A stretch of 64,000 nucleotides of DNA from Shewanella saliphila (GTDB lineage: Bacteria; Pseudomonadota; Gammaproteobacteria; Enterobacterales; Shewanellaceae), in assembly GCF_014648295.1 (NCBI RefSeq), contig NZ_BMQV01000003.1, forward strand, positions 102,401 to 166,400, read 5' to 3'. Both the position numbers and the translations under genes were made by a program. The notes under the pieces were generated by a model. The model saw only the letters and a program-made list of their open reading frames with translations, ran no database searches and was not told where the DNA came from. Positions 26,443-34,805 of this stretch are shown here, in pieces (within the stretch, counting starts at the first letter, position 1; each line of letters opens with the position of its first letter).

Positions 26443-28233
26443 TTAGTTCTTTTTAGAATATTTTGCGGCTTCTTCACCTGCTAAACGACCGAATGTGATG
26501 ATGTCTGAAATCGCATTACCACCTAAACGGTTAGCACCATGAACACCACCGGTCACTTCACCTGCGCCATATAAACCAGGGATAACCTGTTTTTTAGCAT
26601 TTACTACTTCGGCTTTAGTGTCGATCATCACGCCACCCATAGTGTGGTGAATACCAGGAGTTACTTCGATTGCGTAGTAGTTACCTTCGTTTAATGCGCG
26701 AGGTAGGTTAGGACGTTCAAAGTCAGTGTCTTTTCCACTCGCAACTAAGGTGTTGTAACGCGCAACGGTTTCAGTCAATGCTTTACCGTCAATGCCTTCC
26801 ATTTTACCTAATTTAACTAAACTATCAGCAGTTGGAGCAACACCTAAACCAATATACTTATCAATTTTAGACAGTGACTTACGTACTGAGTCATCGAAGA
26901 TTAAGAACGCAGATTTACCGGTTTGTCCTAAGATGGCTGCAGAGGCTTTATCACGAGTCGTGATTTCGTTTACAAAACGCTTACCTTCACGGTTAACCAA
27001 AATAGCACCATTACCGCGTACCGCTTCAGTCACCATCACGCCACCTTTAACTGATAACGTTGGGTGTGCTTGAATATATTGCATGTCTTTCAACGCGCCG
27101 CCAGCATTTTCTGCTACATCTAGACCATCACCTACTGCACCGGGTTGGTTAGTAGAAATAAAGCCTTTTAGTTTAGGGTCAAGCGAAGCAACACGATCAT
27201 TATTTTTAGCGAAACCACCTGTTGCTAACACAACAGCATCGGCTTTCACCCAGTAATAACCTTTGTACATGCCTTTAACCAAGATACCTTTGACTTTACC
27301 GTCATCAGTTTTAAGCACTTCAATACCGCGAGTGTTCATGCGTAAGTCGATGTTACGTTTTACTGCATTATCGTAAAGCACTTGAACAACATGAGCACCA
27401 ACACCAGCGCCACCTGTTGGGCGATGTGAACGGTTAACTGATGCGCCGCCCATACGGCCAACGTCAGTTAAATCTGCGCCCATTTGGGTCATCCAATCAA
27501 CTGAGCCTTTTGAGTGAGATGATAAAATTTCAACCAATGCTGGGTCGTTTAAGTCACGGCCACCTTTCATGGTGTCTTTGTACATTAACTCAGGGCTATC
27601 TTTAATGTCTTTGGCTTTTTGTTGGTCGGTCCAAGCGGCATTCATACCACCGGCTGCTAACTTAGCATTACCACCAATAACGGGTTCTTTTTCAATTAAA
27701 ATCACTTTAGCGCCATTGTCATAGGCTGACACTGCCGCTGAGAAACCTGCGCCGCCAGAACCGACAATCACAACATCAACGGTGTCGCGTGGGGCACTTG
27801 CAAGTGCAGCTTGACGTTCTGATTTGTCTTTAGCTAATTCAGCAATCGTTGGCTCGTCACGTTGCCATTTTTTAGCATATGGCATGTCAAAGTCGAAGCT
27901 GTGGCATGAGTCGCAATAAACCATCGATTTTTCATGAGCGCTGTGACATGAAGTACAAGCCACTTCACCAGGGAAGTGAGAAGCATGAGCATTGTAATGT
28001 TCATGTTTAGTGGTTTCTGCGACTTCTTCTAAAGTGCCGTGACACGATACACATTGCGCATTCTCAAAGGTTAAGCTGTCATTTGACAGCTCACCATCTG
28101 GTGTGTGGCAACTATCACACTCTTGGTTTTGCGTATGAAAATCGGCTAAGTTGTCTGCTGCGGCAACGTTACCAATAAAGCCAGTGGTACCCATTAGCGT
28201 GGCAAGACAGACTGCAAGTTTCATCTTTTTCAT
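26443..28233 (-). CDS. fccA: Periplasmic tetraheme flavocytochrome c fumarate reductase
   Basis: Soluble periplasmic fumarate reductase, the terminal reductase for fumarate in Shewanella, fed by CymA. The precursor is 596 residues. Residues 1-25 are a Sec signal peptide ([15 protein letters not shown]...AA). The cytochrome domain has four CxxCH haem sites (CDSCH, CVSCH, CTSCH, CDSCH). From about residue 145 comes the FAD domain ([32 protein letters not shown]) with the succinate-dehydrogenase-type active-site segments [20 protein letters not shown] and HHTMGG. The start at 28233 has AAAGGGG 6 nt upstream, whereas a longer frame to 28308 has none. The sequence is very close to S. frigidimarina FccA as I recall it. 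Confidence 0.96.
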   Translation of the reverse strand: MKKMKLAVCLATLMGTTGFIGNVAAADNLADFHTQNQECDSCHTPDGELSNDSLTFENAQCVSCHGTLEEVAETTKHEHYNAHASHFPGEVACTSCHSAHEKSMVYCDSCHSFDFDMPYAKKWQRDEPTIAELAKDKSERQAALASAPRDTVDVVIVGSGGAGFSAAVSAYDNGAKVILIEKEPVIGGNAKLAAGGMNAAWTDQQKAKDIKDSPELMYKDTMKGGRDLNDPALVEILSSHSKGSVDWMTQMGADLTDVGRMGGASVNRSHRPTGGAGVGAHVVQVLYDNAVKRNIDLRMNTRGIEVLKTDDGKVKGILVKGMYKGYYWVKADAVVLATGGFAKNNDRVASLDPKLKGFISTNQPGAVGDGLDVAENAGGALKDMQYIQAHPTLSVKGGVMVTEAVRGNGAILVNREGKRFVNEITTRDKASAAILGQTGKSAFLIFDDSVRKSLSKIDKYIGLGVAPTADSLVKLGKMEGIDGKALTETVARYNTLVASGKDTDFERPNLPRALNEGNYYAIEVTPGIHHTMGGVMIDTKAEVVNAKKQVIPGLYGAGEVTGGVHGANRLGGNAISDIITFGRLAGEEAAKYSKKN

Positions 28234-28644
28234 TTTTATCCCCTTTCTACTTTTAAATGACGTTGAGCCAATTAACCATAGAAGTACTATTTTTGTTTTA
28301 TATGGCACAATTGTTCACACCACTTTAAAAATGCAGCCCAATTACAGTTGAATTGAGCTGCGATTTATATCGCTAGCCATAAGCTTACTCACACAGCCAA
28401 TAGTCACAATAAAATCGCTTAAAGTGGGCCTAGAAATGACAGTTCAATCACAAGCGATTAAATGAACTATGCAAAGATGCATAGCTATAAAGGGGTATAT
28501 GCATTTTTGCATAGAGGATAGAGAGCAAGGTCACATTGAGTGAAATGCTGATGAATTTAGACTAAGCGGGTTTATTACATAATGATTTACTCATATGCGG
28601 AATGCTGCACAGTTTCAAATAGGCTAAATGAGTAACATTAGCGG
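28234..28644. promoter_or_regulatory. Divergent fccA / sensor-kinase intergenic region
   Basis: 411 bp without a gene. The half next to fccA holds its leader and AT-rich promoter sequence; I could not fix a -35/-10 pair. The other half contains two matching palindromes (listed separately). No small ORF with a good ribosome site was seen. Confidence 0.5.
28467..28513. promoter_or_regulatory. Two TATGCA-N4-TGCATA palindromes, likely regulator operators
   Basis: CTATGCA-AAGA-TGCATAG at 28467-28484 and TATGCA-TTTT-TGCATA at 28498-28513. The arms are identical and the centres are 30 bp apart, about three helical turns, so dimers bound at both would face the same side. They lie between fccA and the sensor-kinase gene and are good candidates for binding by the linked response regulator. 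Confidence 0.6.
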
Positions 28645-30609
28645 ATGAGATTGATATTGCTTTGCCTTATATTCTTTACCCTGCCAGTGCTGGCGCAAGA
28701 CAGCATTGTGTTTGGCGTGCACTCAAATACGGCACCGTTAGAGTGGCGTAATAACGGGGTCGATCAAGGCTTTAATGTTGAGCTGATGAACAGAATTGGT
28801 CAGCTAACCAGTACGCGAATTATTGTTCGGCGCAAAAGCTTTCAACAACTGCTAAACGATGTGCATAACCCTAATAGCGACATTGATGTCATTGCGGTGG
28901 TGAGCCCTGTGAATATGGACCGTCAGTTAGCGCAATCAGACCCTATTTACGCCACCCACGCCAAAGCTTATACCTTGCAAGGTAAGGCGCTTATTAATAA
29001 TTGGGCTGACTTAGTAGGCAAGCGTGTCGCCATAAAAAATGGCGCATTTGTTGATGTGTTTTTATCTGACAAACTGCAAAAATTTGACCGGGTTGATGTG
29101 GATCTGTATGAAACCGGCTTTCAATTATTGATAAAAAACCAGGTTGATGTCGTGATTGCCGAAAGCTTTGTTGCGCGGCGCTTATTGCCAATGTACCCGT
29201 CGGTACGTAGCTCAAGTGATGCATTGATTTATGGCGCGTTTAATTTTGTTGCCAATAGTAGTAAATCCGAGCAGATGTACCAAATTAATGAGGCGTTGAG
29301 ACAGTTAAAACTATCGGGTGAATACGACCAATTAGTCAATAAGTGGTTTGGTACTGGCCGCGAAAAAGTGGATTTAACTTTTAGCGAAAGGCGCATATTT
29401 GCCCTAGCGATTACCGTAGCCATCATTTCAGGCGCCGGCCTCATATATACCGGGTTTATTAGCGCGAGTTTACGCAGAAAAACCCACACACTTGATGCCG
29501 AATTGATACAACGTAAGCGGATTGAAGCGGAGATATCCGAACTGTCGCAACAGTTTCAATCTGTGCTTGATGGCATTCCTAATGGTGTGACTATAGTCAA
29601 TCAAGACTTACAACACTTATGGAGTAACGATAACAATATATTTTTGTTAGATTCAGACGCGTTTTACTACATAGATAACGACATTTTTGTGCTTAAAACT
29701 GCTGTGCTTAATGTGTTATTCAGTCAAAAATCGCTTATCGCAGATATGCGTTACCAGCAACAATTTTGGCAGTTACAAATCCACCCCATTGCCCAAGACC
29801 AGGTGGTTATTTTGCTAGAGGAATCAACTGAACAACACCGATTACGTCAAGCAAACGAAGAGGCCAGCCGCTTAGCATCACTCGGTGAGTTATCTGCAGG
29901 GATTGCCCATGAAATCAATAATCCAACTGGGCTTATTGTGCATGCAGTATCGTTATTTAGTGCAGCGATGAAAGACTTAGCACCTGCAGCCACATATTAT
30001 CAAAAGCAAAATCCTTTTTGGCTTATCGCCGGATTACAGCCCGACATTGCCATCAAAGAGTTGCAGCACAGTTGTGGCTCTATTGAAGAAGGCGCTAAAC
30101 GTATTAGCCGAATTGTGAATGATTTAAAGCGCTATGCTATGCCGCATATTGCCGATGGATATACGCAGGTGTGCCTTAATGATGTAGTGCAAGTGGCGCT
30201 GCGTTTAACGGCAAATCAAACCAAATTTTATCAAGTCATCACTCAACTTACCGAGCAACAACCCTGTATCTATGGTGATGCTCAGCAGTTACAACAGGTG
30301 TTAATTAACCTCATTCAAAATGCGTGTAACGCTTGCGCAGAGCAGCAAGGTATTATTGAGATAGAAACCAGCATCGACGGCGCCACTGCCATACTTAGCA
30401 TTATCGATAATGGCTGCGGCATGAATAGTGCGACCTTAAAACGGATTACCGAGCCCTTTTTTACCACCAGGCGCCATGAAGGTGGTAGCGGGTTGGGGCT
30501 GTCGGTGTGCAGTAAAATTATTAAAGAACATCAAGGTGAAATGCAAATGCTGTCGAGTGTGGGTAAAGGGACCCGCATTCGCTTAACGTTTGCCTTAGCA
30601 AAAGAGTAA
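28645..30609 (+). CDS. Sensor histidine kinase with periplasmic substrate-binding domain
   Basis: A 654-residue membrane kinase. Residues 1-18 are a signal peptide. Residues about 19-245 are a periplasmic solute-binding (SBP_bac_3-type) domain (IVFGVHSNTAPLEWR, YDQLVNKWFG). One transmembrane segment lies at about 252-275, then a linker and a PAS-like part to about 395. The HisKA motif GELSAGIAHEINNP carries His422. The ATPase has NLIQNACNA, DNGCGM and GGSGLGLSV. It should sense a small periplasmic ligand; with fccA divergent next to it, a dicarboxylate or respiratory substrate is a reasonable guess. The regulator gene follows by 3 bp. Confidence 0.9.
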   Translation: MRLILLCLIFFTLPVLAQDSIVFGVHSNTAPLEWRNNGVDQGFNVELMNRIGQLTSTRIIVRRKSFQQLLNDVHNPNSDIDVIAVVSPVNMDRQLAQSDPIYATHAKAYTLQGKALINNWADLVGKRVAIKNGAFVDVFLSDKLQKFDRVDVDLYETGFQLLIKNQVDVVIAESFVARRLLPMYPSVRSSSDALIYGAFNFVANSSKSEQMYQINEALRQLKLSGEYDQLVNKWFGTGREKVDLTFSERRIFALAITVAIISGAGLIYTGFISASLRRKTHTLDAELIQRKRIEAEISELSQQFQSVLDGIPNGVTIVNQDLQHLWSNDNNIFLLDSDAFYYIDNDIFVLKTAVLNVLFSQKSLIADMRYQQQFWQLQIHPIAQDQVVILLEESTEQHRLRQANEEASRLASLGELSAGIAHEINNPTGLIVHAVSLFSAAMKDLAPAATYYQKQNPFWLIAGLQPDIAIKELQHSCGSIEEGAKRISRIVNDLKRYAMPHIADGYTQVCLNDVVQVALRLTANQTKFYQVITQLTEQQPCIYGDAQQLQQVLINLIQNACNACAEQQGIIEIETSIDGATAILSIIDNGCGMNSATLKRITEPFFTTRRHEGGSGLGLSVCSKIIKEHQGEMQMLSSVGKGTRIRLTFALAKE

Positions 30610-30612
30610 GCA

Positions 30613-31992
30613 ATGAAATTAGCCCGAAATATCTTGTTAATAGACGATGAAGCCGCCTGGTTACGCACCTTAGCAATAACCTTAAACCGGCTGGTGCCAG
30701 AGGCTGAAATTGACACATGCATTGACAGCCGCCAGGTGCAAAATCGCTTACAGGTGGGCGACTACGCCCTAGTGTTGGTTGATTTAACGATGCCATTTCA
30801 TTCTGGCGAAGACATTTTAGCCATGGTCCGCAGTGACTTCCCCAATACTCGGGTCATTATTGTCACCGGCGTTAATGAGGTCGACACTGCCGTACGCTGC
30901 ATTAAAAATGGCGCTTACGACTACTTTATTAAAACCGATGATGTCGACGACCTTGCGCGTACCGTGCGCCGCGCGCTTGAAGTGGTTGGGCTTGAGCGTA
31001 ACTACATCAATATCAAAGAGAAGTTTTTAAGTCGCACGCTAGAAAACCCACAAGCATTTAATAATATTTTGACCTGTGAACCGCTGCTATTAGATCAATT
31101 TCGCTACCTTGAAGCCGTCTCAGGCAGCCCTGAACCACTGTTAATTTATGGTGCTAGCGGAACCGGTAAAAGTGAGTTTGCTAAATCGTGTCATGCACTT
31201 TATAGCCCAAATGAACCGTTACTGAGTATTAATCTTTCAGGCATTAGCAGTGAATACTTTGAGCAAAAAATGTGTGGCAAACTCTATCATCATAATAATG
31301 GCGAGCTAGAGGCTGTTGCGGGGTTACTGCACCAGGTAGGCAGTGGAGTGCTTTATCTTAATGAGATAGGTGCATTGCCGCTCGATGCACAGGTTAAGCT
31401 GCTGACCTTGTTAGAAACCAAACAATACTATCCTTTAGGTAGCGACACGGCTTACCCAGTAAAATGTAAATTTGTGGTGTCCACTCAAGATGATTTACGT
31501 AAACTTCACCAAGCGGGTAAGTTTAGAAGTGATCTCTTATATCGTCTGCGCGCCCATAAAATTAAATTACCAACATTAGTTGAGCGACGCTTAGATATTT
31601 CAATGTTGATTAATCATTTTATTGCCTTAGCGGCGACAGAAATGAATTTACCCGCACCACTACAACCTGCAGATTTAGCCACGAAGTTGGCCAGTTATGA
31701 CTTTCCAGGCAACTTGCACGAACTCAAAGGCATGGTGTTTGATGCCGTGAGCAGAAGCGACGGTATTGCCCTTAATACCAGCCCTTTTATGGAAGCGATT
31801 AATGAACATAAATCGATGAATGATGCTCCTCATGACGGCATTATTTTCCCCAAACAACTGCCAACTATTGCACAAATGAATCAGGCATTAGTCGATGAAG
31901 CCATGAGCCGCACCGCCAATAATCAAACTGCCGCAGCGCAAATATTGGGGATCAGCCAAAGCGCCCTGAGCCGGCGTTTAAAAGGGCATTAA
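30613..31992 (+). CDS. NtrC-like response regulator with degenerate AAA+ domain
   Basis: A 459-residue regulator. The receiver has the acidic pocket LLIDDE and phosphoacceptor Asp57 (LVDLTMP). The AAA+ domain has Walker A GASGTGKS at 180-187, but the GAFTGA loop that contacts sigma54 is absent (HHNNGELEAVAG stands there) and the Walker B acid is changed (YLNEIG, Asn250 for Asp). A Fis-type helix-turn-helix ends the protein (QTAAAQILGISQSALSRRL). It therefore probably does not activate sigma54 promoters and may act on sigma70 promoters as repressor or activator. It is the cognate of the kinase 3 bp upstream, and a terminator follows. Confidence 0.88.
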   Translation: MKLARNILLIDDEAAWLRTLAITLNRLVPEAEIDTCIDSRQVQNRLQVGDYALVLVDLTMPFHSGEDILAMVRSDFPNTRVIIVTGVNEVDTAVRCIKNGAYDYFIKTDDVDDLARTVRRALEVVGLERNYINIKEKFLSRTLENPQAFNNILTCEPLLLDQFRYLEAVSGSPEPLLIYGASGTGKSEFAKSCHALYSPNEPLLSINLSGISSEYFEQKMCGKLYHHNNGELEAVAGLLHQVGSGVLYLNEIGALPLDAQVKLLTLLETKQYYPLGSDTAYPVKCKFVVSTQDDLRKLHQAGKFRSDLLYRLRAHKIKLPTLVERRLDISMLINHFIALAATEMNLPAPLQPADLATKLASYDFPGNLHELKGMVFDAVSRSDGIALNTSPFMEAINEHKSMNDAPHDGIIFPKQLPTIAQMNQALVDEAMSRTANNQTAAAQILGISQSALSRRLKGH

Positions 31993-31998
31993 GTGTAA

Positions 31999-32061
31999 TA
32001 CCATTGCGTTAGTAAATGATCTCTTATTAATGCGCTCTTATTAATGCGCAATGGTATAAGT
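31999..32061. repeat. Small intergenic inverted/direct repeat (AATACCATTGCG family)
   Basis: TACCATTGCG near 32000 is mirrored by CGCAATGGTA near 32047, with a direct duplication of CTCTTATTAATGCG between them. A related fragment CACAATGGTATAAGATGA occurs at about 25670-25687. It looks like a dispersed short repeat of the genome. Confidence 0.5.
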
Positions 32062-32077
32062 AGGTTTAGTGGCTGAA

Positions 32078-32103
32078 ACACGCCTAGTTAGGTGTGCTTT
32101 TTT
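32078..32103 (+). terminator. Intrinsic terminator of the sensor-regulator operon
   Basis: CACGCCTA / TAGGTGTG stem (one G-T pair) with a GT loop and a run of six T. Confidence 0.75.
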
Positions 32104-32118
32104 ATCTTTGCCTTCCAT

Positions 32119-32152
32119 CTTAACCCCTCCTTAACCTGCCTTTCGTTATGCT
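32119..32152 (+). promoter_or_regulatory. CTTAACC direct-repeat box and -10 of the RND efflux operon
   Basis: CTTAACC at 32119-32125 and again at 32130-32136 (11-bp period), then 10 nt to a -10 TATGCT (32147-32152). An 11-bp-period direct repeat in place of the -35 is the classic layout for an OmpR/PhoB-type activator. The operon encodes such a regulator (37980-38666), which suggests autoregulation. Confidence 0.6.
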
Positions 32153-32194
32153 AGTGCCATTATGGTGTAATACACACGTTTTGAGGCGCAAATC

Positions 32195-33601
32195 ATGATG
32201 GTAAAACCGGCTTTACGTAACGCAATGCTCGCACTGATGGTGTCGACCCTTTTGGGCTGCAGCAGCGTCGATTATGCCAATTATAGTGACCAAGCGAGTC
32301 AAACTGAGGCTGACCTTAGTGAGCGCTTATTGGCGCAGCTATTGGCTGAGTCAAAGCAACGTGATACCGAAGCATCTTCAACCGTTGCCGTGGCGACATT
32401 GACCGACCTTGTTAACGTGCCTGAGTTACAGCAGTTTATTACTAGCGCACTTGAAAACAATCCGAGTTTGCAACAAAGCGTTGTGGCATTAAATATGGCA
32501 TATGCCCAGCACGGTATTACCTCTGCAAGTCGCTTACCATCGGTTGATGCGGGCTTTAGCGGCTCATCAACCGAAGACAGTGACGACAGCTACACCACCG
32601 ACATCACCGTCAGCTGGGAATTAGATTTATGGCAAAAAATTGCCGACAGCAGCAATGCTGCCCTAAAAGATATTGCAAGCTCGCAAGCCAGTTTACAAAG
32701 TGCCAAAGATTTAGTGGCTGCCAATGTGATGCGCAGTTGGTTAGACATCAGTTTACAACAGCAATTAGTAGCGATTGAAACCCAGCGTTTAGCAGTACTT
32801 GAAAACAATCAGGCACTGATTATGGCGCGCTATCGTGTGGGTTTAGGCAGTTTAGAAGACCTTGATAATGCCAATACTAGCGCGGCGAGCACTCGCGCAA
32901 CATTAGCGAGTTACCAAGAGCAGCTTGCCCAAAGTAAACGTGACTTAACCCTATTAACCGGGCAATGGACCGGCGAAGAGTTAGCCGCCAATATCGCCGT
33001 GAAATTTCCAGCAGTAATTAACCCAATAAGTGTACTGGGTGAGCAAAACCTTGGCCGCCGTCCAGACATTAAAACCGCATTTTATAATATCGAAGCAGAA
33101 TCATTACGTACCGATGCCGCGTATAAAGCGATGTTACCGTCTATCAGTTTATCTGCCAGTTTAACCGACATGGCAGAGTCGCCAAGTGACGCGCTACTTA
33201 CAGGGCCACTGTGGAGTGCGCTTGGGCAGTTATCTGCGCCGTTATTTCAAGGGGGGTTGTTAAAGTCGCAAGCCGAATTGGCGCGCTTAACCACCGAGCA
33301 AAGTTATTGGATTTATCAGGACACCTTATTAACCGCAGTCAACGAAGTTGAAAACAGCGTTGGCCAAGAGTATTCACTGGCTAAACAACAACAATATTTA
33401 ACCGAGGCACAAATGAGTGCTGAGCGTAGTTTTGTGAGTTACGAAGAAAAGTATCGCCAAGGTTTGGTTGATATTTTTGACCTACTCACAGTGCAGCAGC
33501 AAACCTATGATATTGAAGCGCAGCTTGCCACCACCATTTATAACCGTCTTGTTAACCGTATTGATTTAGGCCTGGCATTAGGTCTAGGGGTATCCGCATG
33601 A
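32195..33601 (+). CDS. TolC/NodT-family outer-membrane efflux lipoprotein
   Basis: Outer-membrane channel of a tripartite efflux pump, 468 residues. The N-terminus is a lipoprotein signal with lipobox STLLGC. Two OEP repeats of long amphipathic helices follow (QASLQSAKDLVAANVMRSWL in the first half, YEEKYRQGLVDIFDLLTVQQ in the second), as expected of the TolC barrel/tunnel fold. LGRRPDI is the typical NodT-family signature near residue 286. GAGGCG precedes the ATG. Its last codons overlap the adaptor gene by 4 bp (ATGA). Confidence 0.9.
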   Translation: MMVKPALRNAMLALMVSTLLGCSSVDYANYSDQASQTEADLSERLLAQLLAESKQRDTEASSTVAVATLTDLVNVPELQQFITSALENNPSLQQSVVALNMAYAQHGITSASRLPSVDAGFSGSSTEDSDDSYTTDITVSWELDLWQKIADSSNAALKDIASSQASLQSAKDLVAANVMRSWLDISLQQQLVAIETQRLAVLENNQALIMARYRVGLGSLEDLDNANTSAASTRATLASYQEQLAQSKRDLTLLTGQWTGEELAANIAVKFPAVINPISVLGEQNLGRRPDIKTAFYNIEAESLRTDAAYKAMLPSISLSASLTDMAESPSDALLTGPLWSALGQLSAPLFQGGLLKSQAELARLTTEQSYWIYQDTLLTAVNEVENSVGQEYSLAKQQQYLTEAQMSAERSFVSYEEKYRQGLVDIFDLLTVQQQTYDIEAQLATTIYNRLVNRIDLGLALGLGVSA

Positions 33602-34803
33602 AATTTAACCGTATGAACGTCATCATCACTGTATTGTCTGTGGGCAGCATATTTGCAGCATTAGGTTATACCGCCTCTAAATTGCCGCCGGCGCCTAATC
33701 AAAAAGCTCCCGCTGCTGAAGCTCCGGCCAAGCCACTTGAAAAAAGTGCGCCAGTAACCTTATTGCCTCAAGTCGGTGTCGTCGCCGTTAATGGTCAGGA
33801 ATACCAAGCTGAAGTGATTGGTTTTGGTGAAGCAAAACCGCGCTTTGAGCTCACCTTAAGTGCTGAAGTCAGCGGAAAGGTGATTGAGCTAAATCGTCAA
33901 TTTGAATCTGGCCAGGTGATCAAAAAAGGCACGGTATTAGGTCAAATCAATGACACCAGTTATCAACAAGCGGTCACTCAAGCGCAATCTGACGTCGCCC
34001 AAGCAGAACTTGATTTATTAGAAGAACAACGCGAAGGCGAACAAGCCAAAGCGGAGTGGTTACGTTCAGGTTTGTCTGGCGAGCCAGCATCACCGCTCGT
34101 ATTGCGCACGCCACAATTAGCCCAGGCCAAAGCGGCATTAGACAACGCCAAGCTTACGCTTAAAAAAGCCCAACAAGATTTGGCCTACACCCAAATCACA
34201 GCGCCATTTGATGCATTGATTATTAGCCGTAATATTCAGCCAGGCAGCTACGTGCAAACCGGCACTGAACTTGGCACCTTGTACAGTGTGGCAGAAGTTG
34301 AAATCAACGTACCTTTGTCTGAAATGCAATGGAGAAACTTACCCGCATTTGATAACGCAGAGTTAGCTAAAACGCCTTGGAATGTCACGTTACAAAGCAC
34401 AGATGGCCAATATCAATGGCAAGGCTATATTGAGCGCGTAGAGCAACATTTAACTGAAACAAGCCGTCAACGTTCATTGGTTGTGGTAGTTGACGACCCA
34501 CTTGCACAGCAAACCGATTTGTACCCAGGTACCTTTGTTAAAACTAACATTCAAGGTAAGTCGTTAACTAACTTATGGCAATTACCTTCATCGGCTATTT
34601 CGCAGCAAGGTGATATTTGGTTTGTTGACGATAAAGGTTTATTAGCGAAGTCCGCAGCCAATATTGCATTTGAAAAAGGCGGTTTTGTTTATGTGACACC
34701 GATGACAAATAAACAAGACATGCCAGCCAAAATGCAAATTGTAAAACGCCCATTGAGTAACTTTAAAGTCGGCACCAAAGTGCTTGCTAAGGAAGAGGTA
34801 TAG
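33598..34803 (+). CDS. RND efflux periplasmic adaptor (membrane fusion protein)
   Basis: A 401-residue HlyD/AcrA-type adaptor joining the inner-membrane pump to the channel. An N-terminal hydrophobic anchor (VIITVLSVGSIFAALGYTA) is followed by a Pro/Ala-rich linker. The lipoyl halves (VSGKVIELNRQFESGQVIKKG and ITAPFDALIISRNIQPGSYV) flank an alpha-hairpin at about residues 120-190. A beta-barrel and membrane-proximal domain complete the protein. It overlaps the channel gene by 4 bp. The permease starts within 3 bp of its stop. Confidence 0.92.
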   Translation: MKFNRMNVIITVLSVGSIFAALGYTASKLPPAPNQKAPAAEAPAKPLEKSAPVTLLPQVGVVAVNGQEYQAEVIGFGEAKPRFELTLSAEVSGKVIELNRQFESGQVIKKGTVLGQINDTSYQQAVTQAQSDVAQAELDLLEEQREGEQAKAEWLRSGLSGEPASPLVLRTPQLAQAKAALDNAKLTLKKAQQDLAYTQITAPFDALIISRNIQPGSYVQTGTELGTLYSVAEVEINVPLSEMQWRNLPAFDNAELAKTPWNVTLQSTDGQYQWQGYIERVEQHLTETSRQRSLVVVVDDPLAQQTDLYPGTFVKTNIQGKSLTNLWQLPSSAISQQGDIWFVDDKGLLAKSAANIAFEKGGFVYVTPMTNKQDMPAKMQIVKRPLSNFKVGTKVLAKEEV

Positions 34804-34805
34804 TG

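Noticed and set aside
28300..28330. CRP-like half site (TGTGAACAATTGTGCC on the minus strand) before fccA
   Set aside because: Only one half fits TGTGA-N6-TCACA, and its spacing to the nearest -10-like TATAAA is too short for known CRP classes.
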